DNA of 64,000 nt from Lucinisca nassula. Its lineage: Eukaryota; Mollusca; Bivalvia; Lucinida; Lucinidae. The notes below the pieces were generated by a model. The model saw nothing but the letters and a program-made list of their open reading frames with translations, was not told where the DNA came from and searched no databases. The position numbers and the translations under genes are program-made. Below, piece by piece: positions 9,797 to 20,100 of this stretch. Numbering within the stretch: position 1 is the stretch's first letter; each line of letters begins with the position of its first letter. The DNA lies in contig CAUZLF010000752.1 in the NCBI GenBank assembly GCA_963580285.1, positions 62,001 through 126,000 on the forward strand. The letters run 5' to 3'.

Positions 9797-11353
9797 ATGA
9801 GTGATATACAACTTTACAGGATGCGGATAGGCTTACATTACGTTCGCCAATGCAAAGTTAAAGGTATAAAACACATTACGCTTTTTGAATTATTAATAAT
9901 CCTATCACTTTTATTACTACGATCAGGGGACATCGAACTCAACCCCGGTCCGAATCTATCTCAAACTGAGACTGACTCAATAACCATGGACGACGCGTTA
10001 CTATCAAAATACTTCTCCATAGTTCATTACAACATCCAAAGCATTACTAATAAAATTGATTTGATAGGAACTGAACTAAGAAACTTTTCTATCATTTGCT
10101 TAACAGAAACTTGGCTTAACCAAAATATACCTGACGACTCCATAAAAATAGATGGCTTTAAACTTTACCGCCGTGATCGAGGTGGAGATAATCACGGAGG
10201 GGTATGCGTCTACATAAAGGATAATATATTCTCCCGTCGCAGGAGCGATCTTGAATTACCGAATATTGAGTGCGTCTGGGTCGAGGTCGCAGTTCACCAT
10301 AGAAAATTTCTTCTAGGAGCATTCTATAGACCCCCTAACTCCCCTTCTCAAATCTTGTCTGCTATTGAAGATTCAATTAGTCTTGCCTTTGATTGTAATA
10401 TAAACGATGTATTTATTACAGGTGACCTCAATTTCGATACCCTAAAAAACGCATCTAACCAGAAAATTTCTGATATTTGTCAACAATTCAGTATAGACCA
10501 GATAATCGTGGAGCCGACCCACTTCACTGAAAACTCATCTTCTATTATAGATTTGGTCTTTACTGCCAATAAAAATAGTATACTTTTAAGCGGGGTAGGT
10601 GACCCATTTCTCGATCAAAATATTAGATACCATTGTCCAGTCTATTTTGTATTAAACTTTCATAAAAATGTAGTTCCTGCCTTTTACAGGCATATATGGT
10701 TATTTGATCGTGGTGACTATGAATCTTTTTCTCGCGATATTCGAGAAACTGACTGGGAAACACTCAAGAACAATGATATAGACATTTATGCATCAAATGT
10801 AACAAGACGTATCTCAGAACTAGCTGACAAACATATTCCCAATAAAAGAGTTAAGATACGGCAATCTGATCCTTCCTGGTTAACAAACGACGCTAAAAAA
10901 TTAATTAGAAAACGCAAACGTTTATATAAAAAATTTAAAACAACAAATAACATAACAGACTTTGAAAGCTATAAACGCGTAAGGAATAAAACTACAGCAG
11001 AAATTCGCAAGCTTAAACAACAGCAAATAGACAAATTGGCGGCAAAACTTAGTAATAACGATATAGGACCACGTGACTGGTGGAAGACCCTTAAGCAGTT
11101 TATAAAACCTGACCAATCATCCTCAGTCCCTCCCTTATATAAAGATGATATTGTCTACACAGAAGAGGATGATAAGGCAAGGCTGATGAACGATTTCTTT
11201 GTAGGACAAACCGAACTTGACGAAACAAATGCCACTTTATCATATGACATTCCCCGTCCTGGACATAGCCTGAACTCTGTCTCTACTTCACCCTCCGAAG
11301 TTGAATCCGTTCGGATTGACTTTTTACATCCAGAGTTATGGCCCCTTGAATGA
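9797..11353 (+). pseudogene. Non-LTR retrotransposon ORF2, endonuclease part with N-terminal 2A-like peptide, 3'-truncated
   Basis: A 518-codon ORF. Residues 27-42 are hydrophobic and lead into the 2A-like motif GDIELNPGP (residues 44-52). An apurinic-like endonuclease follows: 'HYNIQS' (77-82), 'LTETWL' (102-107), 'GVCVYI' (135-140), 'GAFYRPP' (174-180), 'TGDLNFD' (208-214), 'SSIIDLVF' (248-255) and 'YHCPV' (278-282). Residues 340-470 are a basic linker of the type that precedes RT. The RT domain is missing. At about 11310 (residue 505, after 'SPSEVESV') the frame crosses into a satellite monomer and stops 13 codons later. Such elements nick DNA with this domain and prime reverse transcription at the nick. 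The ATG at 9797 is chosen because it includes the hydrophobic/2A leader. The truncation is at the 3' side, opposite to the usual 5' truncation, so it was probably made by a later rearrangement. Confidence 0.85.
9926..9952 (+). other. 2A-like ribosome-skipping motif
   Basis: The codons spell GDIELNPGP, which fits the canonical D-x-E-x-N-P-G-P signature. In known 2A sequences the ribosome skips the peptide bond between the last Gly and Pro. Such motifs are documented at the N-terminus of some non-LTR retrotransposon ORF2 proteins, where the leader can also act as a signal-like sequence. The preceding leucine-rich segment agrees with that. Activity is inferred. Confidence 0.8.
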
Positions 11354-12175
11354 TTGAAATTCTGGATTTTTCGTCATCTCACTTTGTCCGGAACCGTTTC
11401 TCAGCAACTATTGCATGGAATTAAATGAAAATTGAAATAAATATGTATTATTATGCTGCAGTGATGCATGCGCAATTTTTTTTTTTCGGATTGACTTTTT
11501 ACATCCAGAGTTATGGCCCCTTAAATGATTGAAATTCTGGATTTTTTCGTCATCTCACTTTGTCCGGAACTGTTTCTCAGCAACTATTGCATGGAATTAA
11601 ATGAAACGTGAAATAAATATGTATTATTATGCTGCGGTGATGCACGCGCAATTTTTTGCTGGATTGACTTTTTACATCCAGAGTTATGGCCCCTTAAATG
11701 ATCGAAATTCTGGATTTTTCGTCGTCTCACTTTGTCCGGAACCGTTTCTCAGCAACTATTGCATGGAATTAAATGAAACTTGAAATGCATATGTATTATT
11801 ATGCTGTGGTGATGCACGCGCATTTTTTTCCGGATTTACTTTTTACATCCAGAGTTATGGCCCCTTAAATGATTGAAATTCTGGATTTTTCGTCGTCTCA
11901 CTTTTTTGTCGGGAACTGTTTCTCAGCAACTATTGCATGGAATTAAATGAAACTTGAAATAAATATGTATTATTATGCTGTGGTGATGCACGCACAAATT
12001 TTTTTCGGATTGACTTTTTACACCCAGAGTTATGGCCCCTTAAATGATTAAAATTCTGGATTTTTCGTCGTCTCACTTTGTCTGGAACCGCTTCTCAGCA
12101 ACTATTGCATGGAATAAAATGAAACTTGAAATAAATATTATTATGCTGCCGTGGTGCACGCGCAATTTTTTTTCT
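11312..12175 (+). repeat. ~173-bp tandem repeat, about 5 copies
   Basis: Monomers start with 'cggattgactttttacatcc' or a close variant at about 11312, 11487, 11660, 11831 and 12006. The periods are 175, 173, 171 and 175. Each contains 'cagagttatggcccctt', 'tcgtc(a/g)tctcacttt', 'tcagcaactattgcatgga' and a T-run near its end. Copies differ by scattered substitutions. The array abuts the truncated retrotransposon without a gap. Confidence 0.9.
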
Positions 12176-12549
12176 CAATATTGGCCAGATATATTTTCTT
12201 GCCATTCTACACGAAAAACCCATTCGGCGGGGGATATCAATTCAACGAATTTGCTTGTTGTTCTGAAAACTGTGAAGATTATGCAATGTTTTACAGACCT
12301 GTCACTTACTGCTCAAAACATTTTCTCGTTTACACCTCGACAAACTGAAATCTAGTCAGAATGCTTTACAGATCATGATATTAACATTAAAACCGCGCCA
12401 ACCTAAAGACTACTTAAGGCTAGATTCTTGTTGGAATTTAAATTTGGAGAAATAGACCTTAAAAACCTGTCCTGGAGTGGATAAATATTTATTAATAAAG
12501 GACAAAGATCTCTCTCATGCACGTAATTGTAAGACAAACAGCTTTTTCT
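12176..12549. other. No gene recognised
   Basis: AT-rich single-copy-looking sequence between the 173-bp array and a MITE. No motif recognised. Confidence 0.35.
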
Positions 12550-12785
12550 GGATTTATTAAACCCCCTTAAACCCTCTTTTATATAGTAAAACTGGGATAT
12601 ATATTTTCTTATTTCTGCTCAAAAACCTTGATTGTGATTACTCGCTAGAACCACCTCGCCGAGGTGGTTCTACTATGTAGCCCAAATCTATGCTTTGAGC
12701 AGAAATATAAAAAATATCAGATTTTATCCGCAAATTTTGATTTGGTGGTAAAATGTTTATCGTATTTTTGCTCGTGTAACAAAAA
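12550..12785 (+). mobile_element. Palindromic MITE (family P), divergent
   Basis: It contains the family's 'atatagtaaaactggg', 'cttatttctgctcaaaaa', the core hairpin 'gaaccacctcgccgaggtgg' and 'ttgagcagaaata'. The outer CACG termini are lost or unrecognisable, so the edges are approximate. Confidence 0.55.
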
Positions 12786-12957
12786 AACGTTTGAGTCCAG
12801 GATTATTCCCTGCAATCGTTTATTGTCCATTTATTGTCCTGTTGAGTAGAGCTGATAATTAATCATTTTCTTACACATCGACGCGCGGATTGGCGCGTGT
12901 CAAGCGGGCGCCTGTTAACAGTTTTTGTTCACGACTATGCAAACGTATTGGATGAAT

Positions 12958-13182
12958 CATCACGAAAACACGCCTATATATTTTTTACCTTATAAACCCC
13001 ACTTTTTTTTAGTAAAAGTGGGTTTTACAGAGGTAAACATTTTTTTCTTATTTCTGCTCAAAAACATAGATTGTGTGTATACTCGTTAAAACCGCCGAAA
13101 TATGAAGAATATCATTTTTTTCTGTGGAAAATTTTAGTGGATTTTTTTTTTCAATATATTTGAATAGGCGTGTTTTCGAAAT
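12958..13182 (+). mobile_element. Palindromic MITE (family P) with central deletion
   Basis: It starts 'catcacgaaaacacgcctat' and ends 'aataggcgtgttttcgaaat', good terminal inverted repeats. The left half holds 'ttataaaccccacttttt' and 'tctgctcaaaaacataga'. The right half of the core hairpin is deleted after 'cgttaaaaccgcc'. Confidence 0.65.
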
Positions 13183-13476
13183 TTTTCTAATATATATTAT
13201 TTCTAAAATATAGATTGTGGGTATTTGTGATAATAATATACTAATCAAAGTAAAAAAATATAGGTAATGATAATGATAATAATAAAAATAATAATAGCAA
13301 GAATAATAATTCAGTCTGTTTTTTTTTTTTTTTTTTTTTTTGTAATCGCCTCCCTCTCTGTCTCACTTTAAGCTCGGACCCATCAGATTTGAATATAAAG
13401 AGATAAGGGCAAAATCAATAGTGTTTTTCGAGAAATTGACCTTGGCGTAACAAACCAATAATTATATTAATCCCTG
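13183..13476. other. Low-complexity intergenic DNA
   Basis: It holds an (ataat)n-type run at about 13260-13305 and a T-run at 13319-13341. No gene seen. Confidence 0.4.
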
Positions 13477-13480
13477 TTAA

Positions 13481-13701
13481 CCCTTTTTATACCAAATGGA
13501 ATGTTCCTCCTTATATATAGTACAAGTCCATTTCATGATTTAGGGGTGTCAGGTTGTGTTTTCTTCAAAATTAATTTGGAAAATGGCTGAATGTTTAGCA
13601 AACAGTGTAGGTCCTGATCAGGCGCCGCGTTCTGCGGCGTCTGATCTGGGCCTGCACTGTTTGCCAGGGTACCTGTTTTGGGGGTTCCGGTACTAAATGG
13701 G
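13481..13701 (+). mobile_element. TTAA-type hairpin MITE (family T), complete
   Basis: TTAA lies at both edges (13477-13480 and 13702-13705), and the termini CCC...GGG read inward as inverted repeats ('ccctttttataccaaatgg' against 'tactaaatggg'). A G/C-rich internal hairpin around 'caggcgccgcgttctgcggc' (about 13619) is flanked by 'gcaaacagtgtaggtcctga' and 'gggcctgcactgtttgc'. TTAA duplication with CCC ends is the pattern of piggyBac-type elements, so this is probably a non-autonomous relative. No transposase is present. Confidence 0.7.
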
Positions 13702-13709
13702 TTAAACAC

Positions 13710-14158
13710 CGCGTAACATCGCGAAGTCACGGATGAACATCATTGGACAGGTAGACTGAGGACCGCCCGAGGCATTAAGTATATAAGAATATCACCTATT
13801 AAATGAATAGACAGCAATCAACTAGGTTGTTTTTCTAGCATTGATTTATATTATCCTGGTGCTCTTGCCAAACGCGAATCGGATAGAGGAATACGAACGG
13901 GTGCAGTCTGATCTGAATCATTGGACTGTCAAAGCAAGCAAAAACTAAATCATGGGTTCCGGCTCAATATTATGACCTTATTGTGTGCAATAAGCAAAGA
14001 CTGGGATCAGTTTGCGAATACACGCAGTCTGGTTCGAGTCTGTTTAATTCGCCTGAGGGGAGATGAGATTCTGCTACATACAGAGACCCGATGAATAATT
14101 TCACACAGATTGCGTCTTCGATTGATCGGCTAAATATGATTTAATGTATTAGGAACAT
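13710..14158. other. No gene recognised
   Basis: Mixed-composition sequence without recognisable coding or repeat features. Confidence 0.35.
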
Positions 14159-14166
14159 GAACAATA

Positions 14167-14884
14167 GATTCCAGGACAAAATCCCCCCGGACATAATCCC
14201 CCCGGACAAAATCCCCCTTTTTGTAAAGGCGAACAACCCCCCCCCCCCAACATTTGTTCAGGTGTACAAAATCCCCCCCCCCGGACATAGCCCCCCCCCC
14301 TGCTGTTTATAAAGGTGGACAGTATCCCGCACACCTCCACATGCACAATTACTGTTTTTTTTTAAAATCAGTCTGTCGTTTTGAAAACTGCAGATTCCAT
14401 ATCCGATTTGGTGCAGTACTATCAAAGCTATATTGGTGCTCATGGAGAAATTATTGCCCGTCAACACTGTATAGGTCATTTTGGAGACGTTGCTTGTAAG
14501 ATCAAAGTAAAAAGGACATACTTGAATTAACTTTTTGTAATTGTACATGTGTGCTTTGGGGTTTTATGGACCTCTCAACCCATTAGGATTATGTCTGGCA
14601 TGAGCAGTTAAATTGACATATTCCAATAACAGATTCCAATAATTTTCATATTTCTGCTCAAAAAACATAGATTGTGGGTAGTGGAAGGATAAGTAACTAG
14701 AACAATTTAGAGCAAGGGTAATTTTTTCCGGGGAGGGGGGGTTTTGTCCAACCTGACATACAGCGAGGGGGATTTTGTCCGCGGGGGGGGATTTTGTCCG
14801 AGGGGGATTTTGTCCGCCTTTACAAAAAGGGTGTTTTGTCCGGGGGGGGGGGGATTATGTCCGGGGGGATTTTGTCCGGCTACC
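14167..14884. mobile_element. Foldback element with C/G-tract arms and 8-bp target duplication
   Basis: The left arm (14167-14340) is a chain of 'ggacaaaatccccccc'-type units. The right arm (about 14730-14884) is the inverted equivalent, with 'ggggggattttgtccg' units. Both arms share 'gtaaaggcgaacaa'/'gcctttacaaaaa'-type spacers. GAACAATA occurs immediately outside both ends (14159-14166 and 14885-14892), which fits an 8-bp target-site duplication. The 390-bp interior has no coding capacity and includes half of a family P MITE (about 14640-14685). Confidence 0.7.
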
Positions 14885-14892
14885 GAACAATA

Positions 14893-15723
14893 CTATCTTC
14901 CAAGCTCTGGGAATCAGTAGCAGAAGACACTTTCAAATATTTTTTTCTTAATTTCCAACGCGAATAAGGCTTGACATTTCACGTGAATCGTTTGCTGCAG
15001 ACGATTCACAAGTGATATGAAACATCGTTTGGCTTAGAATTTTTGAGAGAAAAAAAAAAATAAAAAAAAATAAAAAATTGACAATTAGATCATTTTCGTC
15101 GGACTAGTCATGTTGTGTTTAACAACTTTTTATTTCTTGAGCATACGCTACTGATCGTTTTATTTTGTATTTTATTTTATTTTATTTTATCTTATTTTGT
15201 ATAATATTTCATTTCAGCAATTCTTGAAAATTTATGTTGCACTTTATAAAATGTCCAAAACCTTGTTGCATTTTACACTGTTGGCTGGTACATTTATGTA
15301 TTTCAGACTGATTTATGTCGCTAAATACAATTGATATATTTAACACTGGAAGATACTATTTGTAATCATATATAATACATCATCTATGTTTATTCTTTTT
15401 CATTCAATTGTTTTTTTTTTTCAAGATACACCATAACACAACCTCCACTTTCTTAAATTAAAACAGTCACCTATATAGTATATAAAAAGCGGTCCTAAAA
15501 ATGTACGATTTACAATTTGCCTGAGGCAATTTGCACAGGAGGTAGTCGAGTCCTTGGGGAGATAACCATTTATTTTCTGTCTTGTTCGCGTTAATTCCCT
15601 TGATTTTCAGCACAGCTGAGAAAGGTGATGTCCGTATAAGTCCGGTATGGTCATTGTACTGCACAATACATATATCAGAATCACTCATATAAATTGGATT
15701 ATTCCATCAATAAATATAATATA
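14893..15723. other. No gene recognised; AT-rich
   Basis: Strongly AT-rich with A-runs at about 15050-15078 and a (TTTTA)n tract at about 15160-15200. No coding signal seen. Confidence 0.4.
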
Positions 15724-15734
15724 TCATATATATT

Positions 15735-16036
15735 TGTTTTGTTTGTTTGATTTGGGGTTTAACGGCTCAGTCAACACTATTTTAGGTCTTAGGTCATTTT
15801 TGAACCGGTCAGTTTACCTGTCCATACTTTCCCACGTAAGCGGATAACCAGTACAGTGCACATTCTTTCGCCAGAAACTAACGACAGCCCTTCTTGAATC
15901 AGCGGAAGGGAGAGAATGATCGTAGAAAAGATTTCATTATCAATCTCCACGAAAGAATGTTACCGACCCCGGCAGGTATCAAACCCGCGTCCTCCTGATC
16001 ACCAGTCAGACGCGCATCCGACTGAGCTACCGAGGC
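15735..16036 (-). mobile_element. tRNA-headed SINE (family C) with 11-bp target duplication
   Basis: On the minus strand the head is tRNA-like: 'ggtagctcagtcggatgcgc' (A box) and 'gcgggtttgatacctgcc' (B box). The body ends in a GTTAAACCCCAAAT-type 3' end with a CAAACAAAACAAA tail. TCATATATATT flanks both sides (15724-15734 and 16037-16047), so the insertion edges are well defined. A second copy is at 47321-47942. Confidence 0.85.
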
Positions 16037-16333
16037 TCATATATATTGGTTACAAGTATGTTCTTTTTATATTGTTTCATAGATGTGTGTAACATTGGTT
16101 CATTTTATATTGCGAAAGACATTATTTCTTAATATTTTATTCTTTTCTTTTTATTGTGATGTTTACATTCCTAGGAACTGCCATGGCTGCCAGGTAAACA
16201 TGCGCGTGTACCGTCCATCATAACATGTCTGTAATGATCATTTTGTATCCATTTTGTACTCACATTATTCCATGTCATTGTATGGCACAATGCATTCATC
16301 ACAACCGCCCATATAAATTGGATTTATATTATT

Positions 16334-16544
16334 TGAGCCAGCGTACGACAAAACCTACAATAAGACATGTGCGCCCAACGAAGATTCAGATCAGCCTATG
16401 CATCCGCTCTAAGGATAGCTAAGGGCCTAAGCCTCATTCATGCAACAAGAGAAGACTCTGGTTAGACTATATGGATGCACAGGCTGATCCGATTCTTCGA
16501 TGGGCGCACATATCTTATTGTAGGTTTTGTCGTGCACTGGCTCA
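16334..16544. mobile_element. Palindromic MITE, ~211 bp
   Basis: The two ends are inverted repeats of about 75 bp. The left starts 'tgagccagcgtacgacaaaa' and the right ends with the reverse complement of 'tgagccagtgcacgacaaaa'. Both then share 'cctacaataaga', 'tgtgcgccca' and 'gatcagcct(a/g)tgcatcc'. The short centre is unique. Confidence 0.75.
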
Positions 16545-16855
16545 TATATTTATTACAGGCTCTTGTTCTTGCGGTTACTGAGAACCCATGTTGTTGCCTA
16601 GCTGCTGGTAGTCTTGCGTTCCAGTGCTGGTAAGAGGTGACTTCGACATTGGCGGCCAGTGTGGCCTACTACACTGCCTCCATTTAAAGAAGTGCCAATG
16701 AGTGCGCATGCGTAGAAAACCGTACTAACCAGTTCTCAAGGCACGGTATCGTTGGTTTTATTGACAAGCGCAGATACTGAGTACCAGCCGTCTATGTTCA
16801 AATGCTACCGTCGTTGCTATTTAACGTACTCTGGTTCGAGGTGAAGTCGGAGCCA

Positions 16856-17114
16856 GGTCAAGTTAGCAGAACAGCAGAACGAGCAGAACGAAATGGTCAA
16901 GTTAGCAGAACAGCAGAACGAGCAGAACGGATTGGTCAAGCTAGCAGAACAGCAGAACGAGCAGAACGGATTGGTCAAGATAGCAGAACAACAGAACAGC
17001 AGAACGAGCAGAACGAACTGGTCAAATAAGAGCAGAACCAGAAGAACATGGTCATATTAGCAAAACAACTAAACCAACAGAAGAAATGGTCAAGTTAGCA
17101 GAACAACAGAACAA
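16856..17114 (+). repeat. 39-bp purine-rich minisatellite
   Basis: Units start with GGTCAAG at 16856, 16895, 16934 and 16973 (39 bp each). More irregular units start at 17020, 17050 and 17088. The unit is built from smaller AGCAGAAC words. One frame gives a repetitive Arg/Thr/Ala/Glu ORF, which I treat as incidental. Confidence 0.85.
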
Positions 17115-17115
17115 G

Positions 17116-17143
17116 AAAAAAAAAAAAAAAAAAAAAAAAAAAA
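17116..17143 (+). repeat. A28 homopolymer at the satellite border
   Basis: An uninterrupted run of 28 A's directly follows the minisatellite and stands about 45 bases before the first 153-bp satellite monomer. Confidence 0.9.
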
Positions 17144-20100
17144 CGAGACTACATACAAAGTCTCTCCAAAAGATGATGTATGCGGTTTTTTGTCTCCGAA
17201 TTTCGGATTTTTTCTCTCTATACTTAGTCGCTATAAAAATGATGAAGAACGCCGTTTACCGCGCCTTCCTATCGCATTTATTAGCTGAGATATTGAGAAA
17301 AACATCATTTTTGTATTCTGCTGGGAAGATAGAGAAAAATTTTTGTCTCCGAATTTCGGATTTTTTCTCTCTATACTTAGTCGCTATAAAAATGATGAAG
17401 AACGCCGTTTACCGCGCCTTCCTATCGCATTTATTAGCTGAGATATTGAGAAAAACATCATTTTTGTATTCTGCTGGGAAGACCGAAAAAAATTTTTGTC
17501 TCCGAATTTCGGATTTTTTCTCTCTATACTTAGTCGCTATAAAAATGATGAAGAACGCCGTTTACCGCGCCTTCCTATCGCATTTATTAGCTGAGATATT
17601 GAGAAAAACATCATTTTTGTATTCTGCTGGGAAGATAGAGAAAAATTTTTGTCTCCGAATTTCGGATTTTTCTCTCTATACTTAGTCGCTATAAAAATGA
17701 TGAAGAACGCCGTTTACCGCGCCTTCCTATCGCATTTATTAGCTGAGATATTGAGAAAAACATCATTTTTGTATTCTGCTGGGAAGATAGAGAAAAATTT
17801 TTGTCTCCGAATTTCGGATTTTTTCTCTCTATACTTAGTCGCTATAAAAATGATGAAGAACGCCGTTTACCGCGCCTTCCTATCGCATTTATTAGCTGAG
17901 TTATTGAGAAAAACATCATTTTTGTATTCTGCTGGGAAGATAGAGAAAAATTTTTGTCTCCGAATTTCGGGTTTTTTCTCTCTATACTTAGTCGCTATAA
18001 AAATGATGAAGAACGCCGTTTACCGCGCCTTCCTATCGCATTTATTAGCTGAGATATTGAGAAAAACATCATTTTTGTATTCTGCTGGGAAGACCGAGAA
18101 AAATTTTTGTCTCCGAATTTCGGATTTTTTCTCTCTATACTTAGTCGCTATAAAAATGATGAAGAACGCCGTTTACCGCGCCTTCCTATCGCATTTATTA
18201 GCTGAGATATTGAGAAAAACATCATTTTTGTATTCTGCTGGGAAGATAGAGAAAAATTTTTGTCTCCGAATTTCGGATTTTTTTCTCTCTATACTTAGTC
18301 GCTATATAAATGATGAAGAACGCCGTTTACCGCACCTTCCTATCGCATTTATTAGCTGAGATATTGAGATAAACATCATTTTTTTCTTCTGCTGGGAAGA
18401 CCGAGAAAAATTTTTGTCTCGGAATTTCGGATTTTTTCTCTCTATACTTAGTCGCTATAAAAATGATGAAGAACGCCGTTTACCGCGCCTTCCTATCGCA
18501 TTTATTAGCCGAGATATTGAGAAAAACATCATTTTTGTCTTCTGCTGGGAAGACCGAGAAAAATTTTGTCTCACAATTTCGGATTTTTTCTCTCTATACT
18601 CAGTCGCTATAAAAATGATGAAGAACGCCGTTTACCGCGCCTTCCTATCGCATTTATTAGCTGAGATATTGAGAAAAACATCATTTTTGTATTCTGCTGG
18701 GAAGATAGAGAAAAATTTTTGTCTCCGAATTTCGGATTTTTTCTCTCTATACTTAGTCGCTATAAAAATGATGAAGAACGCCGTTTACCGCGCCTTCCTA
18801 TCGCATTTATTAGCCGAGATATTGAGAAAAACATCATTTTTGTATTCTGCTGGGAAGATAGAGAAAAAAGTTTGTCTCCGAATTTCGGATTTTTTCTCTC
18901 TGTACTTAGTCGCTATAAAAATGATGAAGAACGCCGTTTACCGCGCCTTCCTATCGCATTTATTAGCTGAGATATTGAGAAAAACATCATTTTTGTATTC
19001 TGCTGGGAAGATAGAGAAAAATTTTTGTCTCCGAATTTCGGATTTTTTCTCTCTATACTTAGTCGCTATAAAAATGATGAAGAACGCCGTTTACCGCGCC
19101 TTCCTATCGCATTTATTAGCTGAGATATTGAGAAAAACATCATTTTTGTATTCTGCTGGGAAGATAGAGAAAAATTTTTGTCTCCGAATTTCGGATTTTT
19201 TCTCTCTATACTTAGTCGCTATAAAAATGATGAAGAACGCCGTTTACCGCGCCTTCCTATCGCATTTATTAGCTGAGATATTGAGAAAAACATCATTTTT
19301 GTATTCTGCTGGGAAGATAGAGAAAAATTTTTGTCTCCGAATTTCGGATTTTTTCTCTCTATACTTAGTCGCTATAAAAATGATGAAGAACGCCGTTTAC
19401 CGCGCCTTCCTATCGCATTTATTAGCTGAGATATTGAGAAAAACATCATTTGTATTCTGCTGGGAAGATAGAGAAAAATTTTTGTCTCCGAATTTCGGAT
19501 TTTTTCTCTCTATACTTAGTCGCTATAAAAATGATGAAGAACGCCGTTTACCGCGCCTTCCTATCGCATTTATTAGCTGAGATATTGAGAAAAACATCAT
19601 TTTTGTATTCTGCTGGGAAGATAGAGAAAAATTTTTGTCTCCGAATTTCGGATTTTTTCTCTCTATACTTAGTCGCTATAAAAATGATGAAGAACGCCGT
19701 TTACCGCACCTTCCGATCGCATTTATTAGCTGAGATATTGAGAAAAACATCATTTTTTTCTTCTGCTGGGAAGACCGAGAAAAAATTTTGTCTCGGAATT
19801 TCGGATTTTTTCTCTCTATACTTAGTCGCTATAAAAATGATGAAGAACGCCGTTTACCGCGCCTTCCTATCGCATTTATTAGCTGAGATATTGAGAAAAA
19901 CATCATTTTTGTATTCTGCTGGGAAGACCGAGAAAAATTTTTGTCTCCGAATTTCGGATTTTTTCTCACTATACTTAGTCGCTATAAAAATGATGAAGAA
20001 CGCCGTTTACCGCGCCTTCCTAGCGCATTTATTAGCTGAGATATTGAGAAAAACATCATTTTTGTATTCTGCTGGGAAGATAGAGAAAAATTTTGTCTCC

